This document shows positions 16,153 through 23,580 of a DNA stretch of 38,146 bases, one piece after another. Position 1 is the stretch's first letter. The number at the start of each line of letters is the position of its first letter. The position numbers and the translations under genes are program-made. Below the pieces are notes generated by a model, which was given only the letters and a program-made list of their open reading frames with translations, had not been told where the DNA came from and ran no database searches. The DNA comes from Pseudomonadota bacterium (GTDB lineage: Bacteria > Pseudomonadota > Alphaproteobacteria > Rhizobiales > Xanthobacteraceae). Where the stretch lies: NCBI GenBank assembly GCA_023422775.1, contig JAFAGM010000112.1:1-38146 (forward strand). Direction: 5' to 3'.

Positions 16153-17049
16153 CTATGTTGCCCAGATGCGCGGCGCGCTGGCCGCCTTTCCCTGGCATGA
16201 CATCCGGAGCGCATCCCACGCCTGGACGAAGAGCGACTTCCCGTCGGAAACGCGGGGGCCGAGATAGCGGCACACCACGCCCTGCTCCAGCTGGCTCACG
16301 GAAAACACACCATCTCCCCGGCTCCCGATCACGCCGCGGACTCGTTCGGCCGCGTCCTCGGCTGTCGGTCCGGCATACATCATCGTACCCCATGTCGGCC
16401 TGCCGCCAAGCGCATGGGTTGCGTTGGCCAGATCCGATCCGCCTGGCAGCTTGAGGCGTTCGAACCAGATCGGCCTGCCATCACGGATGATTTCTATCCG
16501 CTGGCTGACGCTGCCGCTTTCAAAGCGTTCCCCGGCGGCCGGGCGTCCGAGGCAGATGAAGTCCCAACCGACATAGGTCGCACCTTCGGCGAGGGTGACG
16601 CGGGTGTCGATGACGGCATTGGCGCCGTCGAAGATGATAGTTTCCTGCGGAAGGTATTCGCAGACCGCGCCGGCGCCGACATCGATGATGGCGCGCTGCG
16701 TACTCACCCCGTGTTCGCTGCGATAGAATTTCGTCGCACCCGGCGTTGTCATCACGGCGCGCGCATCGGCGGCCAGGTGGAAGCGCATGTCGAGCTCGTC
16801 GCCACCGGCGACGCCGCCGGGCGGGTGCAGCAGGTAGACATGGCAGGTGCCATCCTTTTCCGGATGAAACGGCTTCTGGACGACAAGCGGGCCAAGATGG
16901 CGGTGACGCATCAGGCGGGTCTTGCCAGCATTCGGCGCAAACCAGAGTTCGAGCTCGGCCAGCCACCGGCTGGGCGCTGCCATATAACGCGCGCGCGCCG
17001 TCGTAACGGCATCGGGCATGGTACGTTCAGCGAGCGGCAACAGCTTCAC
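16153..17049 (-). CDS. ureD: Urease accessory protein UreD
   Basis: 298-residue maturation factor that binds apo-urease and, with UreF and UreG, helps deliver nickel and CO2 to the active site. Family blocks: LVVQKPFHPEKDGTCHVYLL, HPPGGVAGGDELDMRFHL, TTPGATKFYRS, CEYLPQETIIFDGA and YVGWDFICLGRPAAGERF. The start is uncertain: GTG at 17049 or ATG at 17019 (ten residues shorter); neither has a good ribosome site. It is the first gene of the minus-strand urease run and faces ureE across the control region. Confidence 0.94.
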   Translation of the reverse strand: MKLLPLAERTMPDAVTTARARYMAAPSRWLAELELWFAPNAGKTRLMRHRHLGPLVVQKPFHPEKDGTCHVYLLHPPGGVAGGDELDMRFHLAADARAVMTTPGATKFYRSEHGVSTQRAIIDVGAGAVCEYLPQETIIFDGANAVIDTRVTLAEGATYVGWDFICLGRPAAGERFESGSVSQRIEIIRDGRPIWFERLKLPGGSDLANATHALGGRPTWGTMMYAGPTAEDAAERVRGVIGSRGDGVFSVSQLEQGVVCRYLGPRVSDGKSLFVQAWDALRMSCQGKAASAPRIWAT

Positions 17050-17398
17050 TCTATGTATTCGGGCTACCGGCCTGCTGCTTTTTCAAGCCGATCATGAGAC
17101 GGTCGTCATTTCAACTATCACACGGTGAATGGCTCGACAGCAACGGTAAAAACCCGCGGTTTCGCTTAAGTAGAATCCCGCGAATTGCGCTATCAAATCT
17201 GTCCACCGTGCACACGGTCTCGCTGCATGACCCGGCATCCCAAAACTGGGGCTGCCCTTTTCTTTGTTGTCCAAAGGAGCGAAGATTGTGCCGCATCGCA
17301 TTCGCCTCGCGGCACTTGCGAGGATCAGAAGTTCGCTGGCGGTGTAGGCCAATTGCGATGGAATATAGCCCGATCAGGGCCGGAGAACGGGGAAGTGC
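17050..17398. promoter_or_regulatory. Divergent control region between ureD and ureE
   Basis: 349 bases that must hold the promoters of both urease arms. The clearest element is the palindrome ACCGTG-CA-CACGGT at 17205-17218. AT-richer segments occur at 17110-17200 and around 17225-17290. No coding frame with family resemblance was found, and no sigma-54 promoter: GGCAC and TTGC at 17311-17320 are adjacent, without the required spacer. The regulator that reads the palindrome is unknown. Confidence 0.5.
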
Positions 17399-17989
17399 AT
17401 GTTGAAGGCTGGCGCCGTTAGGCGGGCATTGGAAGTTGCGACCGAAGATCAGGCCCAGCCGCTCGGCCAGGCCGTGCTGCCGCATGACGAGCGGCATGTG
17501 CGCCGGCGCACGATCGAGCTGGTCGACGGCCGGAAGGTGCTGGTCGACCTGGCCGAGCCTGTCGTGCTGGAGACCGGTGATCGCCTCGTCATCGAGGGCG
17601 GCGGCCAAGTGCAGATCGCGGCGGCCTCCGAGCCGCTCTACGAGATCTTCGGCCAGGATCCGGTGCACCTGATGGAGCTGGGCTGGCATATCGGCAACCG
17701 GCATCTGGCGGCGGCAATCGAGCCGACCCGCATTCTCATCCTGCGCGACCATGTCATCAAGGCGATGCTGGAAGGGCTCGGCGCACGGGTCCGGGAAATC
17801 GTGACGCAGTTCAATCCGGTGCGCGGCGCCTATTCCGGCCATGGCGCGCATTCGCACGGCCCTGATCATGGCGGCTCTTCGCACGAGAACGCCGGCCATA
17901 GACACAGTCATAGCCACAACCATGACGGCCACAGCCATAGTCACCACCATGGAAATGATCATGGCCCGGGTGGTCATCGCCACGACTAA
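17399..17989 (+). CDS. ureE: Urease accessory protein UreE with long histidine-rich tail
   Basis: 196-residue nickel metallochaperone. The N-terminal domain (to about residue 70) has RRTIELVDGRKVLVDLAEP. The nickel-binding C-terminal domain holds YEIFGQDPVHLMELGWHIGNRHL, with the conserved metal-site His. The last 52 residues contain 18 histidines (HSHSHNHDGHSHSHHHGND region), a tail that can bind several extra Ni ions and may serve as a store. Start ATG 17399 follows GGGGAAG. It heads the plus-strand arm, 50 bases before ureG. Confidence 0.97.
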   Translation: MLKAGAVRRALEVATEDQAQPLGQAVLPHDERHVRRRTIELVDGRKVLVDLAEPVVLETGDRLVIEGGGQVQIAAASEPLYEIFGQDPVHLMELGWHIGNRHLAAAIEPTRILILRDHVIKAMLEGLGARVREIVTQFNPVRGAYSGHGAHSHGPDHGGSSHENAGHRHSHSHNHDGHSHSHHHGNDHGPGGHRHD

Positions 17990-18039
17990 AGTCCGGCCAG
18001 TCGACCGGACCGATCCTGCAAAAGAAAGCTTGAGCGCTC

Positions 18040-18690
18040 ATGACATCGAAAAACGGACCCCTTCGCGTCGGTATCGGCGGCCCCGTCGGCTCCGGCAAGA
18101 CGACGCTGACCGAGAAGCTCTGCAAGGCGATGCGCGACGAATTCTCGATCGCCGTCGTCACCAACGACATCTATACCCAAGAGGACGCGCTGATTCTGGC
18201 ACGTCTGCAGGCGCTGTCGGAAGACCGCATCATGGGCGTCGAGACGGGCGGCTGCCCGCACACGGCGATCCGTGAGGATGCCTCGATCAATCTGCAGGCG
18301 ATCGCCGAGATGAACCGCAGGATCCCGGGCCTCGACATCGTCTTCATCGAATCCGGCGGCGACAATCTTGCGGCAACGTTCTCGCCTGACCTCGCCGACC
18401 TGACGCTGTATGTCATCTCCGTCTGCCAGGGCGAGGAGATCCCCCGCAAGGGCGGGCCCGGCATCACCCGCTCCGACTTCCTGGTCATCAACAAGAGCGA
18501 CCTCGCGCCTTATGTGAATGTCGATCTCGACGTCATGCAGAAGGACGCGGCGCGGATGCGCGGGAGGCGGCCATTCGGTTTCACCGATCTCTCGCGCGGC
18601 AAGGGCCTCGACAGCGTCATCGATTTCATCGTCGAACATGGCGGGCTGTCGAAGAACCTCCGCGAGGAAGCTGACCTGGCCGAGACGTGA
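18040..18690 (+). CDS. ureG: Urease accessory GTPase UreG
   Basis: 216-residue SIMIBI-class GTPase that powers nickel transfer into urease. The P-loop is GGPVGSGKTT (residues 13-22); the nickel-binding CPH motif is Cys72-Pro73-His74 (VETGGCPHTAIRED); VFIESGGDNLAATFSP gives the family switch region; NKSDLA is the guanine-specificity motif. Length is typical (about 205-215). The gene lies between ureE and ureF, so the order is E-G-F rather than the common E-F-G. Confidence 0.98.
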   Translation: MTSKNGPLRVGIGGPVGSGKTTLTEKLCKAMRDEFSIAVVTNDIYTQEDALILARLQALSEDRIMGVETGGCPHTAIREDASINLQAIAEMNRRIPGLDIVFIESGGDNLAATFSPDLADLTLYVISVCQGEEIPRKGGPGITRSDFLVINKSDLAPYVNVDLDVMQKDAARMRGRRPFGFTDLSRGKGLDSVIDFIVEHGGLSKNLREEADLAET

Positions 18691-18693
18691 TCG

Positions 18694-19389
18694 ATGGACG
18701 CCATCCCAGCTTTGGACAGCAGTCGAGAGGCGATGCCGTTGCATTTGCTGCGCCTGGTAAGCCAAGGCTTGCCTGTGGGAGGGTTTTCCTATTCCCGAGG
18801 TCTTGAAGCAGCCGTTCAGGCTGGGTGGGTATCCGACGAAAAAACGGCGCGTGATTGGATCCTCGGCACGCTACAGGCAAATGTCGCGCAATTGGATGGC
18901 GCCCTTTTTTGGCGCATGGCGACTGCCTTGGAAGCAGGCGACCAGGAGCGTTTCCGATCGGCAAACGCCTGGCTCGCGGCAGGTCGCGAAAGCCGGGAAT
19001 TCCAGCGGGAAGACAAGCGCTTGGGAGAGGCGCTTCTGCGCCTCCTCGTCGATCTGGACGTCCCCGCTGCCCGACATTACCAGACGTATGACCTGACCTA
19101 TTCCGCCGCCTTTGCCCTCGCGGCCAATCATTGGCGCGTCGCTCCGCGATCGGCATTGCAAGGGTTGATGTGGGTGTACGTCGAAGGGCAGGTGACGGCG
19201 GCCATTCGGCTGGTCCCGCTCGGCCATACAGCGGGCCAGCGAATTCTCATCGAGGCCGTCGAGTCTATCGAGCACGCAAGCGCCCGGGCCCGATCGATAA
19301 GTGATGACGACATCGGCAACCTGGCCCCGGCCCTGGCGATGGCGAGTGCCTGGCACGAAACGCAATACAGCCGCCTATTTCAGTCCTAG
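18694..19389 (+). CDS. ureF: Urease accessory protein UreF
   Basis: 231-residue helical maturation factor that joins UreD to UreG and gates nickel delivery. Family signatures are LLRLVSQGLPVGGFSYSRGLE, ARDWILGTLQ and SRELQREDKR-like ESREFQREDKRLG, with LAPALAMASAWHETQYSRLFQS at the C terminus. It begins three bases after the ureG stop. It closes the plus-strand arm; a palindromic repeat starts directly after its stop. A sample (18901-18960) has 37 of 60 G+C, slightly below ureC. Confidence 0.96.
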   Translation: MDAIPALDSSREAMPLHLLRLVSQGLPVGGFSYSRGLEAAVQAGWVSDEKTARDWILGTLQANVAQLDGALFWRMATALEAGDQERFRSANAWLAAGRESREFQREDKRLGEALLRLLVDLDVPAARHYQTYDLTYSAAFALAANHWRVAPRSALQGLMWVYVEGQVTAAIRLVPLGHTAGQRILIEAVESIEHASARARSISDDDIGNLAPALAMASAWHETQYSRLFQS

Positions 19390-19390
19390 T

Positions 19391-19517
19391 TCGTCATTCC
19401 GCGATGGTGCGCTGGCACCAGACCTCAGGGGTGCAATTGCACCTCGGGGAATCTCGAGATTCTCAGGTGCGCAATTGCGCACCATAGTTCGATGCTGCGC
19501 ATCGCCCCGGAATGACC
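19391..19517. repeat. Composite palindromic element after ureF
   Basis: The outer arms (TCGTCATTCCGCGATGGTGC and GCATCGCCCCGGAATGAC) are near-inverted copies. Inside lie three perfect palindromes in a row: GGTGCAATTGCACC (19430-19443), GAATCTCGAGATTC (19449-19462) and GGTGCGCAATTGCGCACC (19466-19483). It resembles a dispersed Bradyrhizobium-type intergenic repeat and probably forms the 3' boundary of the urease arm. Confidence 0.7.
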
Positions 19518-19572
19518 GCACCTATGGTTTTCGCGGGAGCGTGTCAGGCCTTCACTCGTCATGACGCTGCAA

Positions 19573-20538
19573 CTAATACCCCCGCTTGCGATCCACCACG
19601 TTCTCCAGCGCGCCACCGGTCTCGAAGCGCTCGATCTGCTGTGCGACGTATTTGGATATCTCGTCGGGATCGGTGTCGGCGGCGTTGTGCGGGGTCAGCA
19701 CCACCTTCGGATGGGTCCAGAACCGGCTGTCTGCCGGCAGCGGCTCGGTGGCGTAGACGTCGAGCGAAGCGCCGCCGAGGGTGCCGTCGTCGAGACATTG
19801 CAGAATGTCCGCCTCGTTCTGCAAGCCGCCGCGCCCCGCGTTGATCAGCACCGGCGCGCCGAGCGGGCTGTCGCGATTGAGTTTCTCGAACAGCGCGCGG
19901 TTGAGGATGTGCCGCGTCTCCGGTGTCAGTGGCAGCAGACAGACCAGGATGTCGGTCCGCCGCAGGAACGGTTCGATCTGTTCCTCGCTGTGAAAGCAAT
20001 CGATGTTGTCGATGGCCTTCGGGCTCCGGCTCCAGCCCGCGACGCGAAAGCCCAGCCGCTTGAGTACGTCGGCTGCGTCGGCCCCGAGCGTGCCCAGCCC
20101 CATGACGCCAACCGAGATCGCACCTGCCGCCCATTGCGATTTCGGGGCCCAGCGTCTTACGCGCTGCGATTCCCGTAGATAAAGCTCCTGCCGGTGATGC
20201 ATCAGCACGTGCAGCACGACATACTCCGTCATCCGCGCCGTGAGGTCTGTGACCGCGACGCGCACCAGCGGCACGTCGGGTAAAGAGCGATCGACCATCA
20301 AGGCATCGACGCCGGCGCCGAGGTTGAAGATCACGCGCAAATTGGGAAATCCTGCAAGCTCGCCCGGACGCGGCTTCCACACCGCCGCGTAATGCACCTC
20401 CGCCGGGTCGAACGATGAATCCGGCAGCAGCAGCACACGGCGATCCCCGCAGACGTCGTCGAACCGGCTTTTCCAGCGCTGCGGCGACCAGTTTTCAGTT
20501 CCGCCATGCACCAGCAAGGCAAGTCCACCCTTGTTCAT
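19573..20538 (-). CDS. D-isomer-specific 2-hydroxyacid dehydrogenase (GhrA-like glyoxylate/hydroxypyruvate reductase)
   Basis: 321-residue NAD(P)-dependent reductase. Its GhrA-like N terminus includes WKPRPGELAGFPNLRVIFNLGAGVDAL. The Rossmann motif is VGVMGLGTLGADAA. Catalytic residues lie in INAGRGG (Arg), a Glu in the LDVYATEPLP block, and the His in LTPHNAADT. Likely substrates are glyoxylate or hydroxypyruvate; exact preference is not decided. Start ATG 20538 has AGGGA upstream; the reading frame stays open further upstream but without family similarity. Divergent from the small-ORF cluster. Confidence 0.9.
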   Translation of the reverse strand: MNKGGLALLVHGGTENWSPQRWKSRFDDVCGDRRVLLLPDSSFDPAEVHYAAVWKPRPGELAGFPNLRVIFNLGAGVDALMVDRSLPDVPLVRVAVTDLTARMTEYVVLHVLMHHRQELYLRESQRVRRWAPKSQWAAGAISVGVMGLGTLGADAADVLKRLGFRVAGWSRSPKAIDNIDCFHSEEQIEPFLRRTDILVCLLPLTPETRHILNRALFEKLNRDSPLGAPVLINAGRGGLQNEADILQCLDDGTLGGASLDVYATEPLPADSRFWTHPKVVLTPHNAADTDPDEISKYVAQQIERFETGGALENVVDRKRGY

Positions 20539-20652
20539 TGAAGTCCCTTTCACATCGCCGGTCTTTCGTGTCGCAAAGTCGGCGTGACCCGCCTCACATA
20601 ATCGATCGCATCGTTTGTCTATCGTCATTTCATCAAACAAGGGAGACTTCAC

Positions 20653-20982
20653 ATGCGCAAATTGATCCTGGTTTCGGCCTTCGTTCTTGCCTCCGTCTCG
20701 GTGCAGGCCGTCGAAGCCCGCGAACTGATCCTGGTTGCCAGCGACTCTCAGGCGGCCGCCGCGCCAGTCCCCGCAGCTTCCACGCCGGCCGCCGCACCCG
20801 CCGCGACGCAAGCCTCGGTTGCCGCAACGGCCACGCCGGCCGCCCCCACCGCAGCCGCCGGCACCGCGACGCCGCAGGCTTCGAGGAAGCAGGTCTCCCG
20901 TCCGCAGCAGCCCCAGCTCCGTCGCGAGAGCGACGAACAGAAGGCGCGCCGGATCGCGGCGCGGTATGGCATCTCCTGGTGA
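20653..20982 (+). CDS. Small secreted Ala/Pro-rich protein of unknown function
   Basis: 109-residue protein with a clear signal peptide (MRKLILVSAFVLASVSVQAVEA), a low-complexity Ala/Pro/Thr middle (about residues 32-78) and a basic C terminus ending EQKARRIAARYGISW. The composition suggests a periplasmic or cell-envelope linker protein. AGGGAGA precedes the ATG. The stop overlaps the GTG of the next small frame (GTGA, 20979-20982), so this is the first of three coupled small genes. I do not recognise a family with a known role. Confidence 0.75.
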   Translation: MRKLILVSAFVLASVSVQAVEARELILVASDSQAAAAPVPAASTPAAAPAATQASVAATATPAAPTAAAGTATPQASRKQVSRPQQPQLRRESDEQKARRIAARYGISW

Positions 20983-21083
20983 TACGCAAGTTCATCATCG
21001 TGGCTGTCATGTTCTGGCTGGCGCTGGCCTACCAGAACAGTCACCGAGACTTTGGCGGCGCCAAGACCGAGGCCGCCAGATGA
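20979..21083 (+). CDS. Very small membrane protein (34 residues)
   Basis: A short frame starting at GTG 20979 inside the previous stop codon. The product is a basic start (MIRK) followed by one hydrophobic segment (FIIVAVMFWLALAY) and a polar tail (QNSHRDFGGAKTEAAR). It looks like a single-pass membrane microprotein. It has no own ribosome site, and start and stop overlaps on both sides imply translational coupling. No family is recognised. The call rests on the overlaps, not on homology. Confidence 0.5.
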   Translation: MIRKFIIVAVMFWLALAYQNSHRDFGGAKTEAAR

Positions 21084-21193
21084 GGACGGTCAGGAACATC
21101 CTGCTCATTCTCTGTGTGTGCAGTCTTTGTTCCATGGTGGCCGTTCACGTCTGCAGGCAGTTCAATCCGCCGCCACCGATCGTCGGTCCCTGA
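21080..21193 (+). CDS. Very small secreted or membrane protein (37 residues)
   Basis: Starts at ATG 21080, overlapping the previous TGA (ATGA). The N terminus MRTVRNILLILCVCSLCSMV resembles a signal peptide or lipoprotein-like anchor with three cysteines; VHVCRQFNPPPPIVGP follows. It is the third member of the coupled small-gene set and ends 38 bases before the ECF-type promoter. Function unknown. Confidence 0.5.
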   Translation: MRTVRNILLILCVCSLCSMVAVHVCRQFNPPPPIVGP

Positions 21194-21231
21194 GCGGCCA
21201 GCGGAACATCTCAAAATTTCTTCGACGCACC

Positions 21232-21258
21232 TGTCGGCTGCGGGCATAATCGTTCGTC
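21232..21258 (+). promoter_or_regulatory. ECF-type promoter 1 (DGPF-sigma operon)
   Basis: TGTCGG (21232-21237), 17 bases, CGTC (21255-21258); the -10 octamer CGTTCGTC is identical to that at 22996-23022. It lies 28 bases before the DGPF ATG. It is the presumed autoregulated promoter of the sigma operon, one of four copies in the window. Confidence 0.7.
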
Positions 21259-21286
21259 ATCAAGACAACGGAGATCCTTGCGCCTC

Positions 21287-21655
21287 ATGCTGTACGCCAT
21301 TCTTTGCTATCACGACGAAGACACCGTCGGTTCCTGGACCAAGGAACAGGACGCCGCGGTGATGCAGAAACTTTCCGTCGTGCAGGACAAGCTCGCGAAA
21401 CAAGGCCGGCTCGGTCCGGTGGCGCGGCTGCTGCCGACGACGGCGGCCACCACGCTGCGCAAGGACGATCCGCCGCTGGTGCTGGACGGTCCCTACGCCG
21501 AGACCAAGGAGCAGTTGCTCGGCTTCTATGTCGTCGACTGCAAGAACCTCGACGAGGCGCTCGACGTCGCGCGCGACCTTGCGGCGGCCAATCCCGGCGG
21601 CGCCTATGAGATCCGCCCCGTCGGCCTGCTCAGGCCGGGGAGTGTGCCGTCGTGA
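21287..21655 (+). CDS. YCII/DGPF-domain protein, partner of the ECF sigma factor
   Basis: 122-residue YCII-related protein starting MLYAILCYHDEDTVGSW, with the DGPF-type motif VLDGPYAETKEQLLGFYVVD. The ferredoxin-like fold is shared with YciI, but activity is unknown for this branch. DGPF genes next to sigma factors of the ECF42/COG4941 type are a known genomic pairing. The stop overlaps the sigma factor's GTG start (GTGA), so they are co-translated. A TTG at 21278, closer to the GGAG, would add three residues (MRL). Confidence 0.88.
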   Translation: MLYAILCYHDEDTVGSWTKEQDAAVMQKLSVVQDKLAKQGRLGPVARLLPTTAATTLRKDDPPLVLDGPYAETKEQLLGFYVVDCKNLDEALDVARDLAAANPGGAYEIRPVGLLRPGSVPS

Positions 21656-22923
21656 CCGATGCCGCCTGGATCGACAGCGCACTGACCTCGGCGCGTCCCC
21701 AGGCGGTCGGTGCGTTGCTGCGCTATTTCCGCGATCTCGATACGGCAGAGGAAGCGTTCCAGAATGCGTGCCTGCGGGCGCTGAAGAGCTGGCCGCAGAA
21801 CGGCCCGCCGCGCGATCCCGCGGCCTGGCTGATCATGGTCGGCCGCAACGTCGCGATCGACGATATCAGGCGGGGCAGGAAGCAGCAGCCGCTGCCCGAG
21901 GAAGACGCGATCTCCGACCTAGACGACGCCGAGGATCAGCTCGCCGAGCGGCTCGACGGTTCGCATTATCGCGACGACATCCTGCGGCTGCTGTTCATCT
22001 GCTGCCACCCGGATCTCCCGGCGACGCAGCAGATCGCGCTCGCGCTTCGCATCGTCTCCGGCCTGACGGTCAAGCAGATCGCCCGCGCGTTCCTGGTCTC
22101 GGAGGCCGCGATGGAACAGCGCATCACGCGCGCCAAGGCCCGGGTCGCCGACGCCGACGTGCCGTTCGAAACGCCGGGCGCGGTGGAGCGCTCCGAGCGC
22201 CTCTCGGCGGTCGCCGCGATGATCTATCTGATCTTCAACGAGGGCTATTCGGCGAGCGGCGATACCGCCGGGATCCGCAGCACCTTGTGCGAGGAAGCTA
22301 TCCGCCTGGCGCGGCTGTTGCTGCGGCTGTTCCAGAGCGAGCCGGAGATCATGGGGCTGACCGCGCTGCTGTTGCTGCAGCATGCGCGAAGCGCGGCGCG
22401 TTTCGATGAGGATGGTGCGGTGATCCTGCTCGACGATCAGGACCGCTCGCAGTGGAACAAGCCGATGATCGCCGAAGGCCTGGCGCTGATCGACAAGGCG
22501 ATGCGCCATCGCCGCAGCGGTCCCTACCAGGTCCAGGCCGCGATCGCGGCGCTGCATGCCCGTGCCGAAAAGCCCGAGGATACCGACTGGACCCAGATCG
22601 ACCTGCTCTATGGCGCGCTCGAGATCATGCAGCCGTCGCCGGTCGTGACGCTGAATCGCGCGGTCGCCGTCTCCAAGGTGCGAGGGCCGGAGGCCGCGCT
22701 CGACATGATCGAGCCGCTGGCGCCGCGGCTGTCGAACTATTTTCACTATTTCGGCGTGCGCGGCGCGTTCCTGATGCAACTCGGCCGCAACGACGAGGCC
22801 CGCACCGCCTTCGACCGCGCCATCGCGCTGGCCAATACGTCCGCCGAAGCCGCCCACATCCGCATGCACCTCGACCGCCTGCAGCGCGACAGCCAGCTTC
22901 GCGCCAGGAAGGCGGGGAAGTAG
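21652..22923 (+). CDS. ECF sigma factor with C-terminal TPR-like extension (COG4941/ECF42 type)
   Basis: 423-residue sigma factor, about twice the length of a simple ECF protein. Region 2 lies at about residues 15-75 (LLRYFRDLDTAEEAFQNACL, DPAAWLIMVGRNVAIDDIRR), and region 4 at about 108-165 (ALRIVSGLTVKQIARAFLVS). The long C-terminal part (from about 185) contains AAMIYLIFNEGYSASGD and helical, TPR-like repeats. In this group the extension, rather than an anti-sigma factor, is thought to control activity, and none is encoded nearby. It starts at GTG 21652 within the DGPF stop. Four promoter-like copies of TGTCGG-N17-CGTC lie upstream of this operon and nearby genes. Confidence 0.92.
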   Translation: MTDAAWIDSALTSARPQAVGALLRYFRDLDTAEEAFQNACLRALKSWPQNGPPRDPAAWLIMVGRNVAIDDIRRGRKQQPLPEEDAISDLDDAEDQLAERLDGSHYRDDILRLLFICCHPDLPATQQIALALRIVSGLTVKQIARAFLVSEAAMEQRITRAKARVADADVPFETPGAVERSERLSAVAAMIYLIFNEGYSASGDTAGIRSTLCEEAIRLARLLLRLFQSEPEIMGLTALLLLQHARSAARFDEDGAVILLDDQDRSQWNKPMIAEGLALIDKAMRHRRSGPYQVQAAIAALHARAEKPEDTDWTQIDLLYGALEIMQPSPVVTLNRAVAVSKVRGPEAALDMIEPLAPRLSNYFHYFGVRGAFLMQLGRNDEARTAFDRAIALANTSAEAAHIRMHLDRLQRDSQLRARKAGK

Positions 22924-22929
22924 CAGTCT

Positions 22930-22962
22930 CGTGTCCCGGACGCGGCGCAGCATCCCGGGCAC
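22930..22962. repeat. Short copy of a dispersed palindromic element
   Basis: GTGTCCCGG and CCCGGGCAC arms (eight of nine positions pair) around GCGGCGCAG, just after the sigma factor stop. It shares GTGTCCCGGACGCGG with the element at 23581 and its close variant at 32860. It may act as a 3' hairpin. Confidence 0.55.
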
Positions 22963-22995
22963 GTTGTTTCGATATGCAAAAATCTTCGGCTTCGC

Positions 22996-23022
22996 TGTCG
23001 GCTCTTTCTTCCGTCGTTCGTC
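22996..23022 (+). promoter_or_regulatory. ECF-type promoter 2 (DoxX gene)
   Basis: TGTCGG (22996-23001), 17 bases, CGTC (23019-23022), with the same CGTTCGTC octamer as promoter 1. It lies 40 bases before the DoxX ATG. Both leaders also share CAAGACAACGG before the start codon. Confidence 0.7.
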
Positions 23023-23062
23023 TTGAAAGCAGCAGCCCATTCAAGACAACGGGGACCCTATC

Positions 23063-23476
23063 ATGACGACCATCGCCGAGACCGTTCCGGCCTCGAAGCC
23101 CGCGCGCTGGACCGGCCGTATCCTCTCCGGCCTCGTCATTGTGTTCCTGATGTTCGATGGCGCCATCAAGCTGGTGCCGTGGCCGGTGGTGACGGAAACC
23201 ATGGACCGGATGGGCTATGGTTCGAGCGAGACGCTGGCGCGCAGCCTCGGCGTCATCACCATCGTCTGCACCGTGCTCTATTCCATACCGCCGACCTCGA
23301 TCCTCGGCGGGATCCTGCTCACCGGCTATCTCGGCGGTGCGATGGCCGCGCATGTCCGGATCGGCAGCCCCCTGTTCACGCACACATTGTTCGGGCTCTA
23401 TCTCGGCCTGATGCTGTGGGGCGGGCTGTGGCTGCGCGACCGCAGGTTGCGCGAATTGATCCCCTTTCGCCGATGA
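23063..23476 (+). CDS. DoxX-like membrane protein
   Basis: 137-residue protein with four predicted membrane helices: about residues 20-38 (LSGLVIVFLMFDGAIKLV), then segments around LGVITIVCTVLYSI, ILGGILLTGYLGGAMAAHV and FGLYLGLMLWGGLWL. The pattern and the internal HVRIGSPLFTH are typical of the DoxX-like family found in small stress or redox clusters. Function in this branch is unclear. It has its own ECF-type promoter with the same boxes as the DGPF-sigma operon, so it is a probable sigma target. Confidence 0.85.
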   Translation: MTTIAETVPASKPARWTGRILSGLVIVFLMFDGAIKLVPWPVVTETMDRMGYGSSETLARSLGVITIVCTVLYSIPPTSILGGILLTGYLGGAMAAHVRIGSPLFTHTLFGLYLGLMLWGGLWLRDRRLRELIPFRR

Positions 23477-23492
23477 CTTGCTTCAACGTTAA

Positions 23493-23567
23493 ACCATTGC
23501 CAACTTCACAATGCTGCCGCAGGGCGATGGCACCCATGTCACCTGGGTGATGTATGGTCCCGCGTGA
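23493..23567 (+). pseudogene. Fragment of an SRPBCC-family gene
   Basis: In frame, this stretch reads FTMLPQGDGTHVTWVMYGPA and then stops. FTLxPQGDGTxVTWxMxGP is a characteristic late block of SRPBCC/polyketide-cyclase-like proteins that often sit with DoxX, DGPF and VOC genes. There is no start and no remainder: an in-frame TAA lies just upstream (23490). It is best read as a relic left by deletion. Confidence 0.55.
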
Positions 23568-23580
23568 GCGCCACTGCGAT

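Noticed and set aside
17303..17325. Sigma-54 promoter before ureE
   Set aside because: GGCAC and TTGC are adjacent, lacking the five-base spacer of TGGCAC-N5-TTGC.
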